6,667 bases of DNA from Acidobacteriaceae bacterium (GTDB taxonomy: Bacteria > Acidobacteriota > Terriglobia > Terriglobales > Acidobacteriaceae), in NCBI GenBank assembly GCA_003139975.1, contig PLHN01000230.1, forward strand, positions 3,611 through 10,277. The letters run 5' to 3'. Positions 1 through 6,572 of the stretch are shown here, in pieces; the first letter of the stretch is position 1, and each line of letters opens with the position of its first letter. The notes beneath the pieces were generated by a model. That model had not been told where the DNA came from and did no database searches. It saw nothing but the letters and a program-made list of their open reading frames with translations. The position numbers and the translations under genes were made by a program.

Positions 1-216
1 GAAGTGGAAGCCTACGCCACCTGGCACCGCCGCCGGCTGCTCGAAGCCAAGCCGGGAATCACCGGGCTCTGGCAGGTCTATGGGCGCAGCCGGGTGGAGT
101 TCGACGACATGGTGCGGCTGGACCTGCGCTACGCGAGGGAATGCTCTCCGCTGCTCGACCTGAAAATACTTTTGCAGACACCGAAAGCCGTCATCGGCGG
201 AGACGGCGCCTGCTGA
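1..216 (+). CDS. Undecaprenyl-phosphate sugar-1-phosphate transferase, C-terminal end (partial)
   Basis: Only the last 71 codons are in the window; the reading frame is open from base 1 and stops at TGA 214-216. The residues KPGITGLWQVYGRSR followed by F-x-x-MV-x-LDL-x-Y, a Ser, and D-x-KIL-x-x-T form the conserved C-terminal block of the bacterial sugar transferase family (Pfam Bac_transf; WcaJ, WbaP and PglC-type phosphoglycosyltransferases). Members transfer a sugar-1-phosphate from a nucleotide sugar to undecaprenyl phosphate on the cytoplasmic face of the inner membrane, the first step of exopolysaccharide, capsule or O-antigen unit assembly. The catalytic Asp-Glu pair and the membrane anchor would lie upstream and cannot be seen, so the sugar is unknown. 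A GTG at 4 is an internal Val codon and not a start. The family call is firm; the specific substrate cannot be inferred. The 104-base gap after it shows no convincing promoter or terminator. Confidence 0.88.
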   Translation, partial: EVEAYATWHRRRLLEAKPGITGLWQVYGRSRVEFDDMVRLDLRYARECSPLLDLKILLQTPKAVIGGDGAC

Positions 217-308
217 TTGGTCTTCGCTCATCGTCTTAATTCCATATCAGTCCATTCCTTTTTCACTGCCCGCCGATTTCCCCCGCCCCGGGCGACAACG
301 GATCATCC

Positions 309-314
309 AAGGTG
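309..314 (+). promoter_or_regulatory. Ribosome binding site (AAGGTG) that decides the start of the dehydrogenase
   Basis: AAGGTG lies 6 bases before ATG 321, good Shine-Dalgarno spacing. The in-frame GTG at 312 is part of this motif, so it is more likely the ribosome binding site than the start codon. Confidence 0.6.
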
Positions 315-320
315 AATCTT

Positions 321-1322
321 ATGCTGAGGTTCGGAGTTATCGGCTATGGGTATTGGGGGCCGAATATCGTGAGGAATCTGCGGGCCCTCGAAGGATGTCA
401 AGTAGTCGGTGTGTGCGATCAGAGCGCGGCTTGCCGCAAAAGGATGCAGGGATCTCATCCCGGCATTCCGGTTTATTCGGACTACAAGGAACTGATGACA
501 TCGCCGGATGTGGATGCGATTGCCGTGATCACGCCAGTGTGGACGCACTATGAACTGGCAAAGGCGGCGCTCGAAAACGGGAAACATGTGTTTGTGGAGA
601 AGCCGTTCACGAGCAACTCGGCTCAAGGAGAAGCACTGATCAACCTTGCCGAGCAAAAAAAACTGCAGATTATGGTGGACCACACCTTCCTGTTCACCGG
701 GGCGGTGCGAAAAATTCAAAAGCTGCTCGCCGAGGGAACGCTCGGCAAACTCTACTACTACGATTCGACGCGGGTGAACCTGGGTCTGTTTCAACATGAC
801 TGCAACGTGGTCTGGGACCTGGCGCCGCATGACCTGTCGATCATGAACCACCTGTTGCACGAGGATGCGGAGGCGATTTCGGCGACCGGGCAATCGCACC
901 TTAACGGGCACGAGGACATTGCGTTCATCACGGCCTACTATCCGGACAAGATGATTGCGCACGTCAACGTGAACTGGATTTCTCCGGTCAAGGTTCGAAC
1001 CACGCTGATCGGCGGCGAAAAGAAAATGCTGGTTTGGAACGATCTGGAAGCCGACGAGAAGTTGAAGATTTATGACAAAGGCGTGGACGTCAAAAGCCAG
1101 GAAGGCGTGTACAACCTGCTGGTCAGTTACCGATCGGGCGACATGTGGGCTCCGCAGGTGGAGCAGGTAGAAGCGTTGCGCTTGGAGCTGCAGTACTTCG
1201 TCGATTGCATCAAGAAGAACGAAAAACCCTTTAACAACGGTTGCGCCGGATTGAAAGTGGTTCGGATGCTGGAAGCGGCGAACAAATCACTGGCCAAGCG
1301 GGGGGAACTTGTTTACGTCTAG
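321..1322 (+). CDS. Gfo/Idh/MocA family NAD(P)-dependent sugar dehydrogenase
   Basis: A 333-residue protein when started at ATG 321; the alternative GTG 312 adds three residues and overlaps the likely ribosome binding site. The N-terminal Rossmann domain opens with FGVIGYGYWGPN (Gly8, Gly10, Gly13), the dinucleotide-binding loop. VEKP (Glu93-Lys94-Pro95) is the family's signature, whose Lys takes part in catalysis and cofactor placement. DLAPHDLSI (residues 166-174, His170) is the conserved segment lining the active site in the C-terminal alpha/beta domain. Length is normal for the family. Close relatives in polysaccharide loci (WlbA/WbpB type) oxidise C3 of a UDP-N-acetyl-hexosamine or its uronic acid before transamination; here that substrate is inferred from context only. 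It lies between a glycan-initiating transferase and, four genes on, a hexapeptide acyltransferase. It probably starts the co-transcribed run that follows (23 bases to the next gene). Family assignment is secure, exact substrate unknown. Confidence 0.88.
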   Translation: MLRFGVIGYGYWGPNIVRNLRALEGCQVVGVCDQSAACRKRMQGSHPGIPVYSDYKELMTSPDVDAIAVITPVWTHYELAKAALENGKHVFVEKPFTSNSAQGEALINLAEQKKLQIMVDHTFLFTGAVRKIQKLLAEGTLGKLYYYDSTRVNLGLFQHDCNVVWDLAPHDLSIMNHLLHEDAEAISATGQSHLNGHEDIAFITAYYPDKMIAHVNVNWISPVKVRTTLIGGEKKMLVWNDLEADEKLKIYDKGVDVKSQEGVYNLLVSYRSGDMWAPQVEQVEALRLELQYFVDCIKKNEKPFNNGCAGLKVVRMLEAANKSLAKRGELVYV

Positions 1323-1345
1323 GCGTGCCACGGCACAAGAACTGC

Positions 1346-2932
1346 ATGGCTGAAGAATTCTATCTACTTCCGAACGTGGTCGTGGAGCCGCTGGTGCACC
1401 ATTGGTACGCCTGGTCGCACCTGATTCCTCCAGCCACGGCGGCACGCAACGAGACCGAACGGCACCTGCGCATCATGGATTCGTTCATTCAGTCCCCTGC
1501 GGCGCATGCCGCGGCAGTGCGGAATCCAAAGTTGCTGGGCGGCCCGTTTATGGATCTGCCTGCGGATCGCCTGGAGTGTGTGCAGCAACTCGCGGATGAG
1601 ACGCGAAACAGTCCGCTGGCTGAACTGTCGCGCGCAATCTGCGAAGTCGACGCCATGTTGAAGGCGAATGCCAAGGGATATTCGCTGGAGTCGCTCTACG
1701 CGCTCGTTCCCGAGCCGCTGCGCGGATATGTGGAACTTGTCTACGATCTGCACAACCACCCTTCGTTCCGGCTGTTCGAGCGGTTGCTCTACAAGAGCCG
1801 CTTTTACAACCCGAAACTGCAAAGCCTCATGCTTTCCCTGATCACCGAGGACGAGCGGCCGTTCGTGCTGAGCACGCCCCGTTTTAAGGAGCCGGGAAAA
1901 GTTCATCTGCAAATTCCATTTGCCAGCGAGCAGCTGGATTTTCTCTTTCAGCTGAAAACGAAATCTGGTTCTCTTGCGGCGATCAAAGATCGGCTTGAGT
2001 TGACCGACGGGGACGACCGGGTTTTGCGCAGCTTTCTGAGCGCGCATCCGGCCAGAAAATATCAGCCTTATGACGGCAGGGGTGCGCGCTGGCGGTATTT
2101 CGGACATGCCTGCATTCTGGTCGAGGCCGCAGGCGCGAGCATTCTTACCGATCCGGTTCTGAGTTACACCTACGAAAACAACATTTCCCGTTATACGTAT
2201 GAAGACCTGCCCGAGGTGATTGATTGCGTTTTGATTACGCACAATCATCAAGATCACTTGCTGTTCGAAACTTTGCTCCAATTGCGCTCGAAGATACGCA
2301 CGATCGTCGTCCCTAAGAATGCCGGCGGCGCCTTGCAGGATCCGTCGATGAAGCTGATCCTCGAGCAATGCGGGTTCAAGAACGTGGTGGAGATGGAGGA
2401 GATGGAAGAAGCGCAGTTTGGGGCGCTTCATCTGACGACTTTGCCATTTCTGGGAGAACATGGCGATCTCGACATTCGAACCAAGCTGGCATATCTCATC
2501 CGGGTGAACGGGCACTCGCTGTTGTTCGCCGCCGATTCCTGCAATATCTGCCCGGAGATGTACAAGCATGTGCACGACGAAATCGGCGATGTGGATGTTG
2601 TGTTCCTGGGAATGGAGTGCGCCGGTGCGCCGATGTCATGGTTATACGGTCCGCTGCTTACGGAAAAAATGGAGCGTGCGCAGGATCATTCAAGGCGGCT
2701 GGCAGGGTCGAATTACGAGCGCGCCAACGACATCGTGGAGCGGTTTCACTGCAAGGAACTTTACGTCTACGCGATGGGCCAGGAACCGTGGCTGAACTAT
2801 GTGATGAGCGTGAAGTACACGCCGGAATCGCACCCGATAGTGCAGTCCAACAAGTTACTGGAATCGTGCGCACTAAAGGGCATTATTGCCGAGCGGCTGT
2901 TCGGCGAAAAAGAAATTCTTCTTGCTGCATAA
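1346..2932 (+). CDS. CmlA-like diiron beta-hydroxylase of NRPS-tethered amino acids (metallo-beta-lactamase fold)
   Basis: A 528-residue protein from ATG 1346. The frame is open further upstream, but longer starts overlap the dehydrogenase gene in another frame. No strong ribosome binding site is visible. Residues 1 to about 240 form an N-terminal domain unlike ordinary metallo-beta-lactamases, opening FYLLPNVVVEPLVHHWYAWS. From about 248 (RWRYFGHACILVE, then TDPVL) the metallo-beta-lactamase domain begins. It carries HNHQDH (His299, His301, Asp303, His304), GEHGD (Glu371, His372) and FAADS (Asp397). From memory, the ligands of Streptomyces venezuelae CmlA (532 residues) are His305, His307, Asp309, His310, Glu377 and Asp403, so every one matches with a constant offset of 6. 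The Glu is a mark of the oxygenase branch. CmlA uses O2 and a diiron centre to beta-hydroxylate p-aminophenylalanine held on the NRPS CmlP. Here an A-T NRPS starts 15 bases downstream. The last His ligand is not placed with certainty (candidates His468 and His496). The alternative is a hydrolase of the same fold; length, N-terminal domain and neighbour argue against it. Confidence 0.82.
   Translation: MAEEFYLLPNVVVEPLVHHWYAWSHLIPPATAARNETERHLRIMDSFIQSPAAHAAAVRNPKLLGGPFMDLPADRLECVQQLADETRNSPLAELSRAICEVDAMLKANAKGYSLESLYALVPEPLRGYVELVYDLHNHPSFRLFERLLYKSRFYNPKLQSLMLSLITEDERPFVLSTPRFKEPGKVHLQIPFASEQLDFLFQLKTKSGSLAAIKDRLELTDGDDRVLRSFLSAHPARKYQPYDGRGARWRYFGHACILVEAAGASILTDPVLSYTYENNISRYTYEDLPEVIDCVLITHNHQDHLLFETLLQLRSKIRTIVVPKNAGGALQDPSMKLILEQCGFKNVVEMEEMEEAQFGALHLTTLPFLGEHGDLDIRTKLAYLIRVNGHSLLFAADSCNICPEMYKHVHDEIGDVDVVFLGMECAGAPMSWLYGPLLTEKMERAQDHSRRLAGSNYERANDIVERFHCKELYVYAMGQEPWLNYVMSVKYTPESHPIVQSNKLLESCALKGIIAERLFGEKEILLAA
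2390..2407 (+). repeat. Tandem 9-base duplication inside the hydroxylase gene
   Basis: GAGATGGAG is followed directly by GAGATGGAA, encoding EMEEMEE (residues 349-355), a short acidic stretch before the metal-binding Glu371. The reading frame is kept. It may be chance in a Glu-rich segment. Confidence 0.4.
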
Positions 2933-2947
2933 ATTCATTTCGTTGCC

Positions 2948-4903
2948 ATGAAGCCACTAATAACAGGAAGTTTCAGCAGCGTGGGTGCCGTGAGCCTGGA
3001 AGAACGACACAAGCTTCTCGTGGAGTGGAATAACAACACTTCGGACTATCCCCGCGATCTGTGCATCCACCAGGTGTTTGAAGAGGAGGCGGCACGCCGG
3101 CCTAACGCGGTCGCGGTGCGGTTCGAGGATCGGGAGCTGACTTACCGAGAGCTGAACGAGCGAGCCAACCAGTTAGCCCACCGGCTGCGCGAACTGGGCG
3201 TGGGACCGGAAGTGATGGTGGGAACGGCGATCGACCGCTCGCTCGAAATGGTAATCGCGTTACTGGGGATCCTGAAAGCCGGAGGAGCTTTTGTGCCGCT
3301 CGATCTGAACTATCCGGCGGAAAGGCTGGCGTTCATGGCGTCGGACACAAAAGCGCCGGTCTTGGTTGTGGGACGGAAGGCACTCGAGCGGCTTTCCGGT
3401 CAAGACTGGCTGCAAGCTCAACTGGTGACGTTAGATGGCGACGCCGGAGAAATTAACGGGAAAAGCAAAACGAACCCGGAAAATCTCACCAGCCCGGACG
3501 GTCTAGCGTATGTGATGTACACATCCGGTTCAACAGGCCGGCCGAAAGGTGTGATGGTGCCGCACCGCGCGGTCGTGCGGCTGGTAAAGCACACCAACTT
3601 TCTGGAGTTCGGCGAAAACGACGTGTTTCTGCAGTTCTCGCCGGTTTCGTTCGATGCGTCGACACTCGAAATCTGGGGACCGCTTCTCAACGGTGGATGC
3701 GTCGCTGTTGCCTCGCCATGTACTCATTCGCTGGACGAGATCGGAGCAGAGATTCGCAAGCACGGCGTGACCACGGCGTGGTTGACGGCGGGACTCTTTA
3801 ATCTAATGGTCGAGCAGCGTCTTGACGATCTCAAAGCACTGCGCCAATTGCTGGCGGGCGGCGATGCGCTCTCGGTTCCGCATGTGAAGGAGGCTTTGAA
3901 AGGTCTTCCACATTGCCGGCTGGTCAATGGTTATGGGCCGACCGAGGACACCACGTTTACGTGCTGCCACACCATCACGGCAGAAGATGTAGAAGGCACG
4001 TCGATCCCGATCGGGCGGCCGATCGCGAATACGCAGGTGTATCTACTGGACGCAAATTATGAGCCCGTTGCGGTGGGAGAAGAAGGCGAACTGTACGCGG
4101 GCGGGGATGGCGTGGCGCGCGGATACCTGAACCAGCCCGAACTTACGGCGGAGCGGTTTATCCGGAATCCGTTCAGGGACGATCCGAACGCGAAGCTTTA
4201 TAAGACCGGCGATCTCGCCCGTTATCGCGCGGACGGGGTGATCGAGTTTCTTGGCCGCATCGACAATCAGGTCAAAATCAGCGGCTACCGCATTGAATTG
4301 GGTGAGATCGAAGCGGCGCTGATCGCGCACCCGGATGTCAAGAATGCGGCTGTGATTGCGCGACAGGATGGCCCGGGTCAGAAAAAGCTGCTGGCATACG
4401 TGGTTCCGCGGAATGGGACATACTCGGCCACTGAGCTGCGCGCCTATCTGGAACAGAAACTTCCTTCATACATGTTGCCCAGCGCGCTGATGAGTTTGGA
4501 TGTGCTGCCGCTTTCGCCCAACGGGAAACTGGATCGGGGCGCGCTTCCGTCGCCGGGCATCGAGCAGGCGGCGGTTACAAGCAAGGCGTCTGACACGAAG
4601 ACAGAACTAGAGCAGAAAATCGCGGCCGTGTGGGGAAAAGTCCTGGGGTTGCCGGAAGTCGGCCTTGAAGTCAATTTCTTCGACATCGGGGGCGACTCGC
4701 TCGCGCTGCTTGAAGTGCACGCTGAATTGCAGAAAGCAGTCGACGCTCAGATTCAGGTCGTCGATCTTTTCGACTACACGACGGTTCGCGGGCTGGCGCA
4801 GAAGCTAATCGGGGGCGCGAAGAGAAATCTGCAGGCAGCCCAGGACCGGGCGCAACAACAAAGGGCCGCGTGGGAGCGGCAAAAAGCCATCCGTACTCTC
4901 TAA
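2948..4903 (+). CDS. Stand-alone NRPS protein, adenylation-thiolation (A-T) didomain
   Basis: A 651-residue protein from ATG 2948, which lacks a visible ribosome binding site; GTG 2981 (Val12) with AGGAAG 10 bases before it is an alternative. The A domain (about 40-535) activates an amino acid as aminoacyl-AMP: core A3 YTSGSTGRPKG (191-201), A4 FDAS (235-238), A5 NGYGPTEDT (327-335), A7 YKTGDL (418-423), A8 from GRIDNQVKISGYR (436-448), A10 PNGKLDR with catalytic Lys527. Aligning by hand to GrsA gives the ten-residue code D-A-L-W-L-G-G-T-F-K, closest to valine-type codes (DAFWIGGTFK). The T domain has FFDIGGDSL (577-585), with Ser584 for phosphopantetheine. There is no condensation, thioesterase or reductase domain. 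Residues 16-34 (SLEERHKLLVEWN onward) resemble the linker that joins a C domain to an A domain, so the gene may descend from a C-A-T module. A charged Gln/Arg-rich tail (622-651) ends it. It is probably the carrier on which the upstream hydroxylase acts. No MbtH-like gene is in view. Confidence 0.93.
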   Translation: MKPLITGSFSSVGAVSLEERHKLLVEWNNNTSDYPRDLCIHQVFEEEAARRPNAVAVRFEDRELTYRELNERANQLAHRLRELGVGPEVMVGTAIDRSLEMVIALLGILKAGGAFVPLDLNYPAERLAFMASDTKAPVLVVGRKALERLSGQDWLQAQLVTLDGDAGEINGKSKTNPENLTSPDGLAYVMYTSGSTGRPKGVMVPHRAVVRLVKHTNFLEFGENDVFLQFSPVSFDASTLEIWGPLLNGGCVAVASPCTHSLDEIGAEIRKHGVTTAWLTAGLFNLMVEQRLDDLKALRQLLAGGDALSVPHVKEALKGLPHCRLVNGYGPTEDTTFTCCHTITAEDVEGTSIPIGRPIANTQVYLLDANYEPVAVGEEGELYAGGDGVARGYLNQPELTAERFIRNPFRDDPNAKLYKTGDLARYRADGVIEFLGRIDNQVKISGYRIELGEIEAALIAHPDVKNAAVIARQDGPGQKKLLAYVVPRNGTYSATELRAYLEQKLPSYMLPSALMSLDVLPLSPNGKLDRGALPSPGIEQAAVTSKASDTKTELEQKIAAVWGKVLGLPEVGLEVNFFDIGGDSLALLEVHAELQKAVDAQIQVVDLFDYTTVRGLAQKLIGGAKRNLQAAQDRAQQQRAAWERQKAIRTL

Positions 4904-4932
4904 TCTCAGGTTGACCGCACGTTACAACTCCT

Positions 4933-4937
4933 AGGAG
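4933..4937 (+). promoter_or_regulatory. Ribosome binding site (AGGAG) of isocitrate lyase
   Basis: AGGAG ends 6 bases before ATG 4944. It is the clearest Shine-Dalgarno site in the window and fixes the start. The genes upstream have much weaker sites, so isocitrate lyase may be translated more strongly. Confidence 0.75.
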
Positions 4938-4943
4938 CACTCC

Positions 4944-6461
4944 ATGAAAACAACCGGCATGCAAACTTTGAACGAGCTATGGGCAAATGACCCGCGGTGG
5001 CGCGGAGTGGTTCGGCCCTACACGGCAAGCGATGTCTATCGGCTGCGGGGATCGATTGAGATTGAGCATACTTTGGCGCGCCTCGGAGCGGAGCGGCTGT
5101 GGGGTCTGCTGCACTCGGACACCTACGTGCCGGCGCTCGGCGCGATGACCGGGAACCAGGCCGTGCAGCAGGTGAAAGCCGGCCTCAAGGCGATCTACGT
5201 GAGCGGCTGGCAGGCGGCGGCCGACGCCAACGAAGCAGGTACGATGTATCCGGATCTGAACCTGTATCCCTCGGATTCGGTTCCGAAACTGGCGGCGCGG
5301 CTCAACCAGGCGCTGGTGCGGGCGGACCAGATTGCGCATGAGCAGGGCAACAATGACGTCCACTGGTTTGCACCTCTGGTCGCCGACGGGGACACGGGGT
5401 TCGGGGGAACGCTGAATTCGTTTGAACTGATGAAGGCGATGATTGAAGCCGGAGTTGCGTGTGTGCACTTCGAAGATCAGTCTTCGTCGGCGAAGAAATG
5501 CGGTCACTTGGGCGGGAAAGTTCTGGTTCCGACGAAAGAAGCGGTGCAGCGGCTGGTTGCCGCGCGTCTGGCTGCCGATGTAATGGGAGTTCCGACGCTG
5601 ATTATGGCGCGCACGGATGCGGAAAGTGCGGGCCTGTTAACCAGCGATGCCGATCCATTTGACCACGAGTTTATGACCGGCGAGCGCAACGAGGAAGGCT
5701 TGTTTGTGATCCGCAAAGGCATCGAGGCGGCGATTGCGCGGGGTTTGGCGTATGCGCCATACGCAGACTTGATCTGGTGCGAGACCTCAACCCCGGACCT
5801 CGCCGATGCGCGGGAATTCGCCGAGGCGGTGCTGGCGCAGTATCCCGGCAAGATTCTGGCGTATAACTGCTCGCCGTCGTTTAACTGGAAGAAGCATCTT
5901 GATGATGCGACGCTTGCCAGGTTCCAGCAGGAACTGGGCGCGATGGGATACCGATTCCAGTTTGTGACCCTGGCTGGATTCCATGCGCTGAACCTATCGA
6001 TGTTCGATCTGGCGCGCGCCTACAAAGAAAACGGAATGGCGGCCTACTCGCGGCTGCAGGAAAAGGAGTTCGGCCGGGAGCGCGATTTCGGGTATGAGGC
6101 CGTAAAGCACCAGCGCTTTGCGGGCACAGGATACTTCGACGCCGTGCAGCAGACCATCACCGGCGGGATGGCTTCCACGCTGGCGTTGCGCGGTTCCACC
6201 GAAGCCGAGCAATTTTACGGCGGGAACGGTGTAGCCGGCGGGGTGACGGCAGCGGGCAACACCAACAGCAATGCCAAAGCCAACGACAAAATCAACGGAA
6301 ATGGGCACCTGAGCGGCAATGGCAACGGAAATGGCCATCGCCGAATGCGGCACCCGGACCAGTCCGCGCACGCCGGCGATGGGTCCGCCAAGAACCGGGG
6401 AAACGGGCAGGCATCCCGTGATCCGGTGAACGCTTCCCGCTTTGAGCAGAAGACCGATTAA
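4944..6461 (+). CDS. aceA: Isocitrate lyase with a low-complexity C-terminal extension
   Basis: A 505-residue protein. Isocitrate lyase splits isocitrate into glyoxylate and succinate in the cytoplasmic glyoxylate shunt. Active-site elements are all present: SGWQ (87-90), Asp104 in [17 protein letters not shown] (147-155), FED (176-178), the signature KKCGH (184-188, catalytic Cys186), Arg223 in ARTDAE, Glu280, NCSPSFNW (308-315) and Thr342. KKCGH separates it from 2-methylisocitrate lyase and phosphoenolpyruvate mutase. The catalytic protein should end near residue 424 (GSTEAEQF), where bacterial enzymes of about 430 residues normally stop. Here 81 more residues follow, rich in Asn, Gly, Ala and Ser (for example NGNGNGH, 459-465), probably disordered. 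The gene follows the NRPS by 40 bases on the same strand but has its own strong ribosome binding site. No malate synthase is in the window. It may share the transcript; a role with the NRPS pair is not evident. Confidence 0.95.
   Translation: MKTTGMQTLNELWANDPRWRGVVRPYTASDVYRLRGSIEIEHTLARLGAERLWGLLHSDTYVPALGAMTGNQAVQQVKAGLKAIYVSGWQAAADANEAGTMYPDLNLYPSDSVPKLAARLNQALVRADQIAHEQGNNDVHWFAPLVADGDTGFGGTLNSFELMKAMIEAGVACVHFEDQSSSAKKCGHLGGKVLVPTKEAVQRLVAARLAADVMGVPTLIMARTDAESAGLLTSDADPFDHEFMTGERNEEGLFVIRKGIEAAIARGLAYAPYADLIWCETSTPDLADAREFAEAVLAQYPGKILAYNCSPSFNWKKHLDDATLARFQQELGAMGYRFQFVTLAGFHALNLSMFDLARAYKENGMAAYSRLQEKEFGRERDFGYEAVKHQRFAGTGYFDAVQQTITGGMASTLALRGSTEAEQFYGGNGVAGGVTAAGNTNSNAKANDKINGNGHLSGNGNGNGHRRMRHPDQSAHAGDGSAKNRGNGQASRDPVNASRFEQKTD
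6293..6334 (+). repeat. 12-base direct repeat encoding NGNG in the isocitrate lyase tail
   Basis: CAACGGAAATGG occurs at 6293-6304 and again at 6323-6334, exactly 30 bases (10 codons) apart and in frame. Each copy encodes Asn-Gly-Asn-Gly and is followed by a His codon (GGGCAC, GGCCAT). This suggests the tail grew partly by repeat expansion. Confidence 0.6.
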
Positions 6462-6523
6462 TCCGGCAGACCAAACGCTGGTTAAGACGAACCGGATAGA
6501 TTTGCGGCAGCAGCCTCGCTGCC
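6461..6523 (+). other. Possible stem-loops after isocitrate lyase
   Basis: Two inverted repeats lie in the 111-base gap before the acyltransferase. ATCCGG (6461-6466, starting in the stop codon) pairs with CCGGAT (6492-6497) and encloses a small ACCA/TGGT hairpin (6470-6482). GGCAGC (6506-6511) pairs with GCTGCC (6518-6523) around a 6-base loop. Neither is followed by a run of T, so they are not convincing intrinsic terminators. They could be mRNA-processing or attenuation structures, or chance. Confidence 0.25.
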
Positions 6524-6556
6524 CTCAGTTTCATCCCAACCCATACCAACCCCAAT

Positions 6557-6561
6557 GAGGA
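6557..6561 (+). promoter_or_regulatory. Probable ribosome binding site (GAGGA) of the acyltransferase
   Basis: GAGGA ends 11 bases before ATG 6573, slightly long but usable. It overlaps the in-frame ATG 6555, which has no Shine-Dalgarno of its own, so 6573 is the preferred start. Confidence 0.45.
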
Positions 6562-6572
6562 ACTTGCCGAAG

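Noticed and set aside
217..248. Possible sigma-70 promoter (TTGGTC with TTAATT or CATATC)
   Set aside because: Spacings are 13 or 20 bases and the -10 matches are poor, so it is not better than chance.
284..294. Near-palindrome CGCCCCGGGCG upstream of the dehydrogenase
   Set aside because: Short, odd-centred and G+C-rich with no T-run after it; it does not qualify as a terminator or operator.
303..962. Minus-strand open frame (219 codons) opposite the dehydrogenase gene
   Set aside because: No recognisable domain or ribosome binding site; it is a shadow of the Gfo/Idh gene.
1241..1345. Upstream extension of the hydroxylase frame (35 extra codons)
   Set aside because: It overlaps the conserved C-terminus of the dehydrogenase and reads as unrelated sequence; starting at ATG 1346 gives the length expected for a CmlA homologue.
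1364..2575. Long open frame on the minus strand (403 codons) opposite the hydroxylase gene
   Set aside because: Its peptide is rich in Arg, Gln and His with no recognisable domain, and it lies fully opposite a gene with clear motifs. G+C-rich codon bias explains the open frame.
1346..2932. Reading the metallo-beta-lactamase-fold protein as an antibiotic-resistance beta-lactamase or lactonase
   Set aside because: Those enzymes are much shorter and lack the N-terminal domain of about 240 residues; the Glu in GEHGD and the adjoining NRPS favour a CmlA-type oxygenase.
2368..3033. Plus-strand open frame overlapping the hydroxylase 3' end and NRPS start
   Set aside because: Composition is Arg/Cys/Gly-rich without motifs, while the other frame carries the metal-binding residues and continues to a proper stop.
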